Counted from the first letter of the stretch, positions 25,778 through 37,772 are shown. The stretch is 64,000 bases of DNA from Cannabis sativa (GCF_029168945.1 NC_083602.1:74854600-74918599), one strand, 5' to 3'. Notes: a model not told the origin generated them from the sequence alone. Made by a program: numbers and translations.

Positions 25778-28700
25778 ATGGTGGAGAGCAAAAAGCTTCT
25801 ACTCCATGATATGAGTGTGTTAATTTCTTCATGTTCTCAAATCTGGGTATGTTTATTTTGTGTCTTCTTGTTTTCTTTTCTCCGAAAATTCCCAGGAATA
25901 TTATACGATGAGCTTGAGGTTGTGGGTCTTCTCTATACTGTATTTTTTTTTTATTGAGTGTATCTTGTGATTTTGATATTTTTCTTCATGATTTTGGGAC
26001 AATGTATATAAATTTTTGGTATTTTCTTCATAAACTGAGCATTTAGAAATTCTCATATTGTCTTTCTGTTTCAGTTTCAATTATCATAATCATCTCTCTT
26101 TGTTATTTTTTCCCCTGTTTATTTTTGTGGGGTCCCTGGGAAAACAAATGGAGTGTTGTTTAACTTTTGGGATTTTGAATACTTTTATTGTGATTCTTCC
26201 TTTCTTTATGGTATGCATAGCTTATGCATAAAGTTTTCTCCTTTGAGTGTGCATCACCCCAAAGAAGAAAAAACCCTCCTTATTTTGGTTATGACTAGGA
26301 TGTTTCTCATTCCAGGTGGGGTTTTAAGGTTTTCTTTTTATTTACCTTACCCTTTTATTAATGTTTTGAGTTTTAGCTCATAGGTCATTCATTTGGATTA
26401 TATATTGATATCCCAGAAGTCCACACATTCAGAAATTTATGGTTCTTCATGATTGTGTATTTGTTAGTCTTCTTAAATTTCTTTTTCAAAAAATAGCTTT
26501 CTCATCTATGAATTACATTTCAAAATAATGGCTTTTCTCTATTGAGAATCTTTTGTACTAAAATGCCATTATCTTTTTTATTTAAGGGAGAAAAAGTACA
26601 CTGGAAAAACTGCACCAAACATTCTTAAAGATGAGTTTGGTAAGGCTGACATTAAGAAACAATCATCCCTATATCCTTCTAATTCTGTTGAAGGTAAAAA
26701 AAAAAATCTTTATTGTTTGTTTCTTAACTCACTACTGACATATTTATATGTTCATTGTGCATTTTTTTTTATTGTTTTATTTTCTTCTTTTGAATTGTAG
26801 ATTTGAAGAGCTTAGATATGGAAAAGGGGAATCAAGAGTCAACATCTCCTAGAGGAGTTTTAGATGCTTTTGACCCTAGAACTAACAAATATTCTGGTGA
26901 AAACAGCAAACTAATGAAGTTTTCATTATCAAGGGGGCTTTTTTATTGGAATAATCTTTTCAAGTTATGGAATAGAAGGTCTATTAAACGTTTAGCTTCC
27001 TTTCCTGCTGTTAGTTTACCAAAAACACCAAAAAGAAAGAGCAGAAGTGCAAGAGAGAATCCATTGTTTTGTACCTTATATGACTTCAAGACTTCATTGG
27101 TCAACTTCACCATTTCTGAACTACAAGCTGCAACCAACAACTTTAATGCTGGTAAAACAATGCTTCTGAAGAAAATACAGTTATTTTATTTTTGAAATCA
27201 TTTATTCATTGTTGTGTTTGTTTTGTTGACATTGGATTCTAATTTCTTTAGAGAACATAATTGGAAAGGGTGGCTATGCTGAAGTTTACAAGGGTAGCTT
27301 GAAAAGTGGACAACTAATAGCAGTAAAGCGGCTGACTAAGGGAACAATAGATGAGAAAACATCAGGTTTTCTATCCGAACTTGGCATCATAGCTCATGTA
27401 AACCATCCCAACACTGCTAAGTTGGTTGGTAGTTGTGTTGAAGAAGGAATGCACCTTATTTTTCAATTGTCTCCACTTGGGAGTTTGGGGTCCTACCTCC
27501 ATGGTTGGTCTATAAAACTCCTATTCTTGTTTTTCAAAATGTCTTTTAGTAGAAGGTCTTTTAATTTATCAGCTAAATCTTGAAATACTTTGCCAGGTTC
27601 AAATGATAACATACTTGGTTGGAAAGAAAGGTATAAAATTGCTTTGGGAACAGCAGATGGTCTCCTGTATCTTCATGAGAGTTGTCTTAAAAGAATCATA
27701 CATAGAGACATCAAGGCTGATAATATTCTGCTCACTGAGGATTTTGAACCTCAGGTACACTTCAAATTTCACAGCAGCAAGAGTAACAATTGAATATGAT
27801 GGTCACCTATATATGTTTTCCATTAACTTTTAGAAGAAAAGTAATTGTAAAGACAATTGCCAAAGCTTCATACACACATAATCTCTCCTTTTCAAAAGTA
27901 TTCTTCTCTTTTCCACCTCTTTCCTGCTAAATGATTTAGTCCGTTTTTATTCAGATTTGTGATTTTGGACTTGCAAAATGGCTACCTAAACAATGCTCTC
28001 ACCACAGTGTGTCTAAATTTGAGGGGACATTCGGGTATGTAATGTTAAACCATTTGTTTTCACCAACAAAAGTTGTTTCTAAGTCCTCTGCTTTTTTTGA
28101 AAAATCCAGCTACTTTGCTCCTGAATATTTCATGCATGGAATAGTAGATGAGAAGACTGATGTTTATTCTTTTGGAGTTCTACTCTTGGAGCTCATAACT
28201 GGGCGTCCAGCATTGGATCATCATCAAAAGAGCCTTGTTATTTGGGTAACTTTTCCATTGCATACTAACATATGTTATCAAACATCATCACAGTTGGGTA
28301 TTCATTTCATCTCATTCTATCTTCTTCTCTTGTAGGCAAAGCCATTTCTTGATGATGCAGATGCTAAGGAGCTTGTTGATCCTTCTCTTGGTGACAACTA
28401 TGTCCCAGAAGAGATGGATAGGATGATTTTGACTGCCTCATTATGCATTGAGCGTTCTCCTATTTTAAGGCCTCGAATGCGCCAGGCAAGTACAGAGTAA
28501 TTTCCTGGGAGTACATGTAATACACTTTTGTTTCTATGATTCATAATTACCTAAGTAAGATATGCTTAAATTTACAACAACTTCTGAGAAATTGAAAATT
28601 CTTTATTCATAATTGGCCTATTTGAATCAAAGTTACTTATGTTTAGTGAAATTGCTTGAAAATAATTTCCCTTCATTGTAAATGTGCTCGAGTTTCTGAC

Positions 28701-28894
28701 TCAAATTCTTAGCACGGTGACAGGTCATAGTACTGCTCAAAGGCAATGAGTATGTTTCTCAATCTGGAGAAGAATGTAAAAAAGGAACCCTCCAAAGAAC
28801 ATACTCAGAAGAGCTCCTGGATGCACAAGAATATAACTCAACAAAGTATCTGAGTGATATGAACAAACACCAACAGGTTGCTTTCGGCTCTTGA
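25778..28894 (+). CDS. Receptor-like cytoplasmic Ser/Thr kinase, RBK1/RBK2 type (RLCK-VI)
   Basis: Spliced model: exons 25778-25846, 26591-26693, 26801-27151, 27252-27503, 27597-27754, 27955-28034, 28110-28245, 28336-28485, 28724-28894; 489 aa, all phases consistent. The kinase domain has the glycine loop [11 protein letters not shown] (179-189), AVKRL with Lys200, alpha-C Glu near 217, HRDIKADN (RD type, 294-301), DFG (314-316), APE (341-343) and [20 protein letters not shown]. There is no signal peptide or membrane segment, so it is a cytoplasmic kinase. Arabidopsis RBK1/RBK2 bind ROP GTPases and are of similar length; the same role is inferred. The basic, serine-rich N-terminal tail lacks a known domain. 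Intron 8 uses a GC donor (CAG/GCAAGT). The first exon ([11 protein letters not shown]) is uncertain; if it is wrong, Met64 at 26818 is the next start. No stops or frameshifts: likely a functional gene. Confidence 0.88.
28486..28723 (+). other. GC-AG intron (intron 8 of the kinase gene)
   Basis: The exon ends CAG before GCAAGT and the next exon begins after GACAG, giving MRQ then VIVLLKGNE in frame. Using the nearby GTACAG instead would add four bases and break the frame. Confidence 0.8.
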
Positions 28895-29400
28895 ACTCAA
28901 AATATTACTAAAAGATGTGGCCTTATTACTTGTAACAAACAGTTAATATTATTCATATAGATTAGGTTGGTCTTCTTAGGGAGTGTTTGGTAGATAGTCC
29001 TGTGGAAATTTGGTGACTGAATATTGTTTTTCATGGATGAACTTCTTTTGGAGTTCCAAGTAAAACGCTTGTTATTTTATTTTATTTTCTTTTTTGAAAA
29101 AGAGAGAGAAGCCATTGTCTTAGACTAGCCCCTAACTAATATGCATAGAAATCTCTCATTTATGGTGGAGGAAAACCTTCATGTAAAACGCTTGTTAGAG
29201 CGAGTATTGTTTCCAATGGACACTCAAAACCCTTACCTACCTCTACCTATATTGATATTTATGTGTATAAGCTTCTGTTTCACTTTGTATAGACTGAAAT
29301 GTTTGGAGTTTGATTTTGAACCAGCAAAACATATCAACTAACATTTTTTTTTTATTCTTCTCAAGTTATTTATTAAGGAAATTATGTGAAGTATGTAGTT
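28895..29400 (+). other. 3' flank / probable 3' UTR of the kinase gene
   Basis: Non-coding after the TGA at 28892-28894. No clear polyadenylation signal can be singled out in this AT-rich stretch. Confidence 0.4.
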
Positions 29401-30060
29401 ATTTTTGTTAAGTTTCATAAATATTGGGGAAATTCGTAAATAGGTCAATTACATATGAATATTATTAAATAATTCAATTGTATCAAATAATTTCAAACAT
29501 ATTTTTTAAAAAAATAATAAACAGTTATAAAAAAACTTTGGGAAAAAAACAAAAAAATACAAAAAAGGAAAAAAAATTACAAAAATACTTTGGGCCGGCC
29601 CATTAAACATTTATACAGTCCACATACAAATATTTACAAAAATACCACATGCACTAAGCCTTCAGCTGTACAGAGCGAACCATGAAGATGAAAATACGCG
29701 CTCGTTTCAAAACCGCAAAACAACCAAAATGAAACCAAAACGAGAAAAATACAACTATTAATTCTGGCAAAATCAACTGGAAAAGAATACCTGCAATGAT
29801 CTAAACTGAAAATGACGAAAAAAAAAATCAGAAAAACTGTGAAGAAACTGAAATTACACATTTGTTTTCTATTTTATTCGATCAAAATAACTCCCCCTAA
29901 TATCGAAATCTATATTCATGAAATGTAGATCTGTAACAAACAGATCTGGAGCTCCCACTAAATCCAAAACAATGTATGATGTGAAAAATTTAAAAAAAAA
30001 CCTCATGAATAATACATCTACGTTATATACAGTTGCATTTTGATTTATTTTTTGTTTTGG
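29401..30060. other. AT-rich intergenic stretch
   Basis: Contains A-rich tracts and a GGGCCGGCCC palindrome at about 29592. Ends may belong to a decayed transposon, but no matching partner end was found. Confidence 0.35.
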
Positions 30061-30638
30061 TTGCCTTATAGTTGCATTATCGTTTTATGATAGTTTATAT
30101 ATTATGCAAGAATTTAATTTGATGGGGACTAAGAAATAGTAGTTATACATAGTAAGTTTTGTGCAAATAGTTGCATATTAATTTTATAGTGAAATAGCAT
30201 ATGCAAGTAGCAAAACTATAACAAAACTACAAAACAACTGTATGCAAGTGCAAATAGTTGCCTTATAGTTGCATTATCGTTTTATGATAGTTTATATATT
30301 ATGCAAGAATTTAATTTGATGGGGACTAAGAAATAGTAGTTATACATAGTAAGTTTTGTGCAAATAGTTGCATATTAATTTTATAGTGAAATAACATATG
30401 CAAGTAGCAAAACTATAATAAAACTACAAAACAACTGTATGCAAGTGCAAATAGTTGCCTTATAGTTGCATTATCGTTTTATGATAGTTTATATATTATG
30501 CAAGAATTTAATTTGATGGGGACTAAGAAATAGTAGTTATACATAGTAAGTTTTGTGCAAATAGTTGCATATTAATTTTATAGTGAAATAACATATGCAA
30601 GTAGCAAAACTATAATAAAACTACAAAACAACTGTATA
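30061..30638. repeat. 197-bp tandem repeat, about 2.9 copies
   Basis: Copies begin TTGCCTTATAGTTGCATTAT at 30061, 30258 and 30455, exactly 197 bp apart, and are nearly identical. The third ends early at about 30638. High identity points to recent duplication. Confidence 0.93.
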
Positions 30639-31612
30639 CAAACTAAAATACAGGAAAAACTCTTTGAACATCAACATCCATGATAAATCTCATTGTTACC
30701 CATTGATGATATAAAAATGGGACTGACCAGGTTAATCTAATCTATTAGCTTTGCCACCTTTACTCATAAATCTTAATCATGTTTGTCCTAATACTTTTCT
30801 AATATTAATTTTATAACTCTACTCACGTCAATACTACTATAAGCATAAATTAGATCGTTTTCTTTTCAAGTATAGAATATCATCGGTAATTGTTTCTTAT
30901 TATTTTATTTTGTTATCTAATTATTTCGACGTGGCTTTGAGCTAGTCCAGCGAGAATGAAAATGACATTAAAATTGTACGAATTTATTTGTACATGCTTA
31001 TATCAGTTGAATGGCCTAGTCAAAGTCTTCTCTTTTGTCATGAAAGTATTACAGAAGTTGTAAAGTTAAACTAATAAGTTAAAAAGATTTAATTAAAAAC
31101 TGAAATAAAATTAAAAATAAAAAGAAAAGAAGAAAAAAAGAGAGTGAAATGATGGATTGATTGATAGAAGTCAATCCTAGACCTAAGCAACAACATATAA
31201 GAAACTAGCTTTACAATTAAAAATTAAAAATAAAAAGAAAAGAAGAATTGTTATGGAAAAAAAATAAAAAATTAAAAACTGAAAATAAAAATAAAAATAA
31301 AAAATTAAAAACTGAAATAAAATTAAAAATAAAAAATTAAAAACTGAAATAAAATTAAAAAGAAGAAAAAAAGAAGAAAAAAAGAGAGTGAAATGATGGA
31401 TTGATTGATAGAAAATGAAAAAAGAGAGGGAAGAGAGTAGGATTTGATAGATGATGGATGGAATGATGACTAAGTGGTATTTGTGTAATAAAACCAACTT
31501 TGTAAGTAAAAATGTAGACATAAGCGTGTAGAGGTATTTAGGTAATAAATTGTGCAAAATGGATTTTTCATGTAAAAATTTCAAAAACTTTAAAGGATTC
31601 TTAAAAAAAAAA
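30639..31612. other. AT-rich stretch with a local duplication
   Basis: A segment of about 80 bp (AATTAAAAACTGAAATAAAA through GATGGATTGATTGATAGAA) occurs at 31091-31169 and again, slightly changed, at about 31335-31412. No gene. Confidence 0.55.
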
Positions 31613-31762
31613 GGGAAATTTACACCCACTACTATTTTTTCCCCATTTATTACATTTTTACTGTTGCACGGAAATTGCAACATTTATACTGTCTTTTTTT
31701 TTTTTTTTTTGGCAGTTTACGCCTTTAAAACTTTAGCTTTTTTTTTTTTTTTATTTTAAGTG

Positions 31763-31948
31763 ATAAAAAAAATGATGTGATGGGAATTGTCACATTTGTG
31801 GCGGCTTTTTTTTTTTTTTTTTTCTTTTCTTTTAATTCAATTTAATCATTATATCAATAAAAAAAATTATGTGATGGGAATTGTCACATTTGTGGCAGCT
31901 TTTTTTTTTTTTCTTTTCTTTTAATTCAATTTAATCATTATATCAATA
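31763..31948. repeat. 94-bp tandem duplication inside the Mutator-like element
   Basis: The segment GTGATGGGAATTGTCACATT plus the following T run and AATTCAATTTAATCATTATA occurs at 31777 and again at 31871, with 94-bp spacing. Confidence 0.8.
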
Positions 31949-33378
31949 CAATTACTCTCTTTCACACCACGTTTTTATACCTACTATCCCATTTAATTAT
32001 TCATCTTCTTCTTCTTATGTTCTTCTTCTTCTTCTTCTTCTTTTTTTTTTTAAAAAAAAACACATCCAGTTATTGTCTTTGGGTCAAATTTTTTGTGGTT
32101 ATTCTCTCTTCTTATGTGTTTACTAATCTATCTACTATTCACCTTCTTCTTCTTCTTTTTATTCTTTTTTTTTTTCCCAAATCTATAATATTACCCAAAT
32201 AAAAGCTATGTTTTTATGGCTGAGATGATGAGGGGAAGGAAGACCATGAAGGTGATAGTTCTTAGTTCTTCTTCTTCATCTTCTTTTCTTTTCTTCTTCT
32301 TTTTTTTTTTAATTTTTTGAAGTTCTTAGTTATGTTTTTTTTTAAAATATAAGATTTAGTGTGGTTTTTTTTTGTTCTAATTTTCTAGAACTTTTCTTGC
32401 AAATATAGTGCATTTAGTATTGAGGATGTGCACAACATAGTTAATTTTTGATCATTTTTTTTTATTGTTTTTTTTGTTTTAGTATTGTTTTAGTATTATT
32501 TTACTGTTGTTTTTCATGATTTATTTATTTGAATTAATAGGTATTTTCTGGGTGTTCTCGTGTTGTTGTGATGGTTATGTCTGTGAGTGTGGAAGATGGA
32601 GGTGTGTGTTTCTTTTATATTTTTCTAAGTAGTTATTTTTGCTTCATTTGTTTTTGTGTTGTTTTAGTATTGTTTTAGTATTGTTTTAGTATTGTTTTAC
32701 TGTTGTTTTTCATGATCAATATATTTGACGAGCTCACTCACAAGAGAGTTTTGAGGTGTGTGTTTCTTTTATCTTTTTCTAAGTAGTTACATTTTGCTTC
32801 ATTTGTTTTTGTGTTGTTTCAGTGTTGTTTTAGTAGTTTTTTTTTTTATAATTTTCTAGGTATAGACTTGCAAATATAGTTGATTTTGCATCTGGTGTGG
32901 AGGTTGTGCAGCAGATTGTTTGTTTTTTTTTAATCATTTTTTTCTTTTGTTTTGTTTGATTGTTTTAGTGTTGTTTTACTGTTGTTTTGCCATGATTATT
33001 TATTGACGTCGATTTTACTGCTTTTGTTTATTCTTGTCGGAATTAATGGTTATTTTCCGGTGTCCTGATGTTGTTGTGGTGGTTATGTCTGTGATTGTCA
33101 AAGATGGAGGCCTCATACTTTTGTTTTGTTGTTGACAGTATAAAAGAAAAAAAAAAGGGGAGGACAGTATAAATATGTAATATGCAATGAAAAAAAAAAT
33201 CTGGGAAATTAATAAATCATTATTTTGTAAAAATTCAAGTAATATATATGTTAGTGTATATATATAATGAAGTGCATGTTGTTGCTTTCAGTGATGTGTT
33301 CCTATCTTTTAATAAGAAGTTAGACCACAAAAATAAAATAAAACTATATATAATATATCAGTATAAATGAAATGAAAT

Positions 33379-33468
33379 GATGTTGGGCTTGGGCAGTACA
33401 AAAGTAATGATGTTGGGCTTGGGCAGTACAAAAGTAATGAAATTGGGCTTGGGCAGTACAAAAGTTGT
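33379..33468. repeat. 30-bp tandem repeat, three copies, in the right end of the Mutator-like element
   Basis: TTGGGCTTGGGCAGTACAAA recurs three times at 30-bp spacing (from 33382, 33412 and 33442). Subterminal repeats of this kind are common in DNA transposons; the third copy overlaps the inverted end. Confidence 0.88.
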
Positions 33469-33813
33469 TTTTGCCGTGTCCCAGTAAAAATGTAAAGTTT
33501 TGGTCAAAAAGCAGTATTTTTGTAAAATTCCCAAAAAAAAAACACTATCATATAATTTTTATATAAAAATCATAAAAGATTGAAAAATAAAATATATATT
33601 ATAATGCGTTTAAAAATTAAATAATTATTAAAAGTACTTATTATTTTTTTTATTTTAGAAAAAAACGTACTTTTTTTTTAAAGCTAGAAAAAAACATACT
33701 TATTCACTAATAAATTAAAATAATTCACAATAAAAAGAAATATTATAAAAAGCATATAAGATACAATATTCTTATGTAATGAAAAAAGAATACAATATTA
33801 TAATATAAATAAG

Positions 33814-35331
33814 GGTTATTTTTAAAAATATGGGAATAATTATTAAGGTTATAATAAATATGACATAAAAAGTAAATGCCACTAAATATGGCATTATCTA
33901 ACCAATCAAACTAAAAATATGGTTTTTTTTTTCTAAAAAAAACCATATAAAACATTAAAAAGAAATCTAAATTTAAAATTCATAAAAAATAAAAACTAAA
34001 TTAAATTACCATAAAAAATATTAAAATTCCCTTCATATTTATCTTTTTAAAAAATAAAACAAATAAAACTATAGTGATCGCCGAAGTTGTCACTCGAGCC
34101 AGAAAAGTCACCGGAGTTTACTGCCAGCACCAGAAAAGTCGTCGGAGTAGCTGCGGTACCGAAAAAGTCGCCGGAGTTGCTGTCGGCGCTGGAAAAGTCG
34201 TCAGAATTAGCATTGTCGCTAGAAAAATCACCAAGAAACTGGTTTCTTGATGAAGAAACCGGTTTCTTGGTGATTTTTCTGGTAATTTTACTGGTGACAA
34301 GGCCAAGTCCGACGACTATTCTGGAGTTTGATGCTGGTGCCGGAAAAGTCGCCGAAGTAGTTGCCGGCGTAAAAAAAGTCGTCAGAATTGGTATTGTCGC
34401 CAGCAAAATCACTAGAAAAATCACCAAGAAAGTGTTTTTTCATCAAGAAACCAGTTTCTTCACTAAAAAAGTGGTTTCTTCATCACGGAACTAATTTTGT
34501 TACACAACAATAATAAATATTATGAAAACAAAACAAAAATGATATACACTGAAAATAATTGAAACTAGTTTTATCAATCAACCAAATAAAGAAAAAAAAT
34601 ACCAAAAAAATTATCAAGAAATTAGTTTCTTCATCAAGAAATTGGTTTCTTGGTGATTTTTCCGGTAATTTTTTCGACGACAATGCCAATTTCGACGAAT
34701 TTCCCAGAGTTTACTGTCGGTACTGAAAAAGTCACCGGAGTAGATGTCGGTGTATTAGTCGTCAGAGTTGCTACCAACGCCAGAAAAGTCGTCAGAGAAA
34801 TCACAGGAAAAATCACCAAAAAACTGGTTTCTTCATTAAGAAATCAGAAGCCAGTTTCTTGGTAATTTCTCTGGCGACTATGCCAATTCTGATGACTTTT
34901 TCGAAGTTTACTGTCGGTGTCGGAAAAGTCGCTGGAGTAGCTGCTAGTGTCAGAAAAGTCGTCAGAATCGGCATTGTCAACTTAAAAATCACCAAGAAAC
35001 CGGTTTTTTAGTGATTTTGTCAGTGATTTTAATTTTCCGGCGACAATGCCAATTTCGACGAATTTTTCGGCGCCGACGGCAACTTCGGCAACTTTTCCGG
35101 CACCGACTGCTACTCCGGTGACTTTTTCGACATCAATGACAAATAAAAACTTCCTAAACAAATAAAAACATTAAATATGGGATTTGAAAACATAATTACA
35201 TATATATGGCATATCAAATACCATAAAAAGACCTCAAAATAAAAAAATACCATATAAATTGGTCAAACTTAAATGTGACATATTTATTATAAAATTTTTT
35301 AAAACTCCTGTAATTTCCTCTATAAATAACC
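33814..35331. mobile_element. Foldback-rich element, possibly Mutator-like
   Basis: The proposed ends share GGTTATTT and, about 40 bp inside, TTATAATAAATATG in inverted orientation. Between them 34080-35130 is GC-richer and built of short units (GCCGGAGTTGCTGTCGG-like, with GAAAAAGTC) in both orientations. At least four palindromes lie near 34250, 34450, 34640 and 34840. The many overlapping open frames on both strands follow from this repeat structure; I regard them as non-coding. No clear target duplication was found. Confidence 0.5.
34221..34280. repeat. 60-bp near-perfect palindrome
   Basis: The left half AGAAAAATCACCAAGAAAC... pairs with the right half at 28 of 30 positions. It could form a cruciform or an RNA hairpin. 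Confidence 0.9.
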
Positions 35332-35723
35332 ATATAAGATTAGAGAATGAATCACAATAAAAATTTAAAAATAATAAAAATTGAAAGTGTACATTAGTTG
35401 ATATAGTATACACATTCACATATATGAACTTCTTTTATGAACATATAACATTAATAATTAATGAACTGATCTGATATCCAATTTATTAAAAATAAACTCT
35501 CTTCTATTTGCACTATATTTTTGTTCTTTATGTCTCCAAAAAGAATATTTTTTTTAGAGATATCTAGGGAGAGTGAGAATTTTTGCCAAAAGAAAGATAA
35601 CGATTCTTATTTATTCTTTCTATTTTTTATATAGATGTATATTTCTTTTCTGAAAAAAATTATACAAATATTTTCATTTAAATATGAGAAAATAAATAGG
35701 TTGATAGATATTTTAGATATTAT

Positions 35724-35756
<33 letters not shown>

Positions 35757-36570
35757 CTATTTTCAAATTAAAATTATAAAATTTGAAACATACCAGCCAC
35801 GAGTTACAACTTAGGACCTTAAATTAAATTTTTTATCATATAAATGTTACAACAAAATTATTAATTAATATAGTTAATTAATAGTAAAATGATAAAAAAT
35901 AGAACAAAATGAAAAAATAAATAAATATTTATAATCCTAATAAAAAATTAAAAAAAAAAAAGAGAGAACAATTAATATTATTTAGAGTGATTGTAGAGTA
36001 CAATGTCACCCTCTTATATCTTTAATTAAATATCTAATACATTGAAACTTATTGATTGGAATGTTCACTATTTCTTCTTCTAGTCTCTCCACTAAACTTG
36101 TAATGAAAAATAAATTTTATAGTCATTTGAAAGTGGTCTATATTCACCTATGGTTGCCACAATTTTTAAATTTTACGCAGTACAAAAATATTTCACTAAA
36201 TAACTTCTTAAACTTAGAAACTAAATTTTTTCGTATTGTCTTATGCATTAGATTTTCTTGCAGGATAAATAAAAGACACATTGACTATTTAATAATTGAT
36301 AAATTCATAAAAAATAAATTAATAGAGAAAAAATATGACTAAAAAAAATTTACCTACTCATCAATAAAAATCATATGGAGACTTATGAGTTCTCCATTCT
36401 TCTTCTCGTATTGAGAGAGTTCTACATTCTACAAACTCTAACTTTTATATTCCCAGTGTATATATGAGTATTTAAGTCTGTGAGAAAAGAATATTCCATC
36501 ATTAAAAAAGAAGAATGAACTTGTAAAGTCTTTTTTTGGCAAGTTAGTTGACAAAATAATTCTTCCATTT
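35332..36570. other. AT-rich stretch with a 32-base T run
   Basis: T run at 35725-35756. On the minus strand it would be a poly(A) tail preceded by a degenerate tRNA box-B-like word (GTCCTAAGTTGTAACTCG, near 35805), so a decayed minus-strand SINE over about 35725-35870 is possible but unproved. No gene seen. Confidence 0.4.
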
Positions 36571-36576
36571 ATGGTA

Positions 36577-37650
36577 AGATTGTTGTGCATTCATATTCGA
36601 TTTCTTACCTTATAAATTCGGATTGTAGTTGCCCTTTTCCTTGTTTGGAAAGTTGCACTTTCAGCTGAACTTTCCTTTGTTGAAATCTTCTCAAAAGAGA
36701 AGGAATTCTCTTTTGGAAAGTTGTCTTTTTTAGGGAAACTTTGTTTATTGCCTTTTCCTTATTGATTTCGATTGTATCTTGATACAATCAGAATATCTAA
36801 TCTGTTTTTGGCAGGAATCAAGCATCGATAGAGGATTGGACCCGATTATAGCAAGTTTCCCGTTTCTGGTCAGATCTGCTGCGTCAGCATCCGAATCTGA
36901 TGTAGCAGATCGTGTTTCTTTTGGAAAGTTTTTGTACAGCTGCTAATTCGAACTTGTGGTTGCCTCTTTGGTTTCTATGGTCTATAAATAGAGCGTAGAG
37001 AGCAACCATTCGAATTACCTCTTCTATTATTCATTTTTTACATTTATCTTTTGAGAGAAGAGAGCGTTTCTTTGTTTTGTGAGAGCCTAGTTGTTCATCT
37101 AGGTTCTAGTTATTTTATTTCTGTTCTTACTCTATCCTAGAGGTTGTGAAGAACTAATTGACTGAACAAGAGATTGGTCTTCGGGAGAAGACTTGATAAA
37201 GCCTTACTTCGGGAGGAAGTAAGCACTTGGTCTTCGGGAGAAGACTTGTTGAAGCCTTACTTCGGGAGGAAGTAAGCACTCACACTTCAAAGACGAAGGG
37301 AGTTCGGGCTTGAAGGTGTTTCAAGAAGTCAGATTCATAAAGTGGATTACAAAGGATTGCGGCAATACTTTAGAGGGAGTCTAAACTTGTTTAAGTCAAT
37401 TGTCTTTGTAATTTTGATACTTTATTAATTGATTTCATTCTCTGGGCGTGGCCCCGTGGACTAGGAGTGTTCGGGAGAACACTGATACCACGTACAAATC
37501 TCTTGTGTCAAGTTATTTATTTTTCTACAAATATTTTATATTCTGCCTGTTCAGTTTTGCTGTAGCAGAATTACTTTCTGCTGCTGCAAACGCTTACAGT
37601 TTTTATATTTTCATATATACAACTGACATTTGCAAAAACACAGTTTTTCA
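36577..37650 (+). repeat. Copia-like LTR remnant (probable solo LTR)
   Basis: The stretch has a promoter (TCTATAAATAGAG at 36981), a GC-richer transcribed part and a 53-bp tandem duplication (37174-37226, 37227-37279; word TTCGGGAGAAGACTTG), then GGGCGTGGCCCCGTGG, as seen in some plant Copia LTRs. No adjoining primer site, gag or pol is seen, which fits a solo LTR. Exact ends are uncertain; I found no convincing 5-bp duplication. Confidence 0.45.
36981..36990 (+). promoter_or_regulatory. TATA box in LTR-like sequence
   Basis: TCTATAAATA, followed 50-60 bp later by a leader beginning near TTATTCATTT. Confidence 0.5.
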
Positions 37651-37772
37651 GAACTAAATTTAAGTAGTAGTAAACTTATGAAATTAAGGGAAATAGTTTA
37701 AGATATATATATAGATTCTTAAACTTAGAAACTAACCTTTTTTTTTATTGTCATGCACATTAGATTTTCGAG

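Larger units (their letters stand above)
31613..33532. mobile_element. Mutator-like non-autonomous element (long inverted ends)
   Basis: The first 79 bp (31613-31691, GGGAAATTTACA...TACTG) align without gaps to the reverse complement of the last 79 bp (33454-33532); about 53 of 79 positions match, including a perfect TACATTTTTACTG core and CACGG. Both ends abut a run of 10 A's (31603-31612 and 33533-33542), compatible with a 9-10 bp Mutator-type target duplication, though a homopolymer is weak proof. The interior is T-rich, with CTT microsatellites and repeated TTTTAGTATTG words, and has no transposase frame. Confidence 0.65.

Noticed and set aside
29634..29861. 75-codon minus-strand frame, aromatic-rich
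   Set aside because: Short, in AT-rich intergenic DNA, no neighbours or motifs supporting a gene.
30061..30638. Possible CRISPR-like or gene repeat
   Set aside because: Units are contiguous 197-bp tandem copies without spacers, in a plant genome; a simple tandem duplication.
31183..31683. 166-codon minus-strand frame rich in Phe, Leu and Ile
   Set aside because: Product of A-rich low-complexity DNA on the opposite strand; it overlaps the edge of the Mutator-like element and has no domain pattern.
34087..34494. 135-codon plus-strand frame and overlapping minus-strand frames
   Set aside because: Open on both strands because of the palindromic repeat modules; repetitive composition, no recognisable domain.
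35725..35870. Minus-strand SINE with a 32-base A tail
   Set aside because: Only a degenerate box-B-like word and the tail; no box A and no target duplication found, so kept as a remark only.
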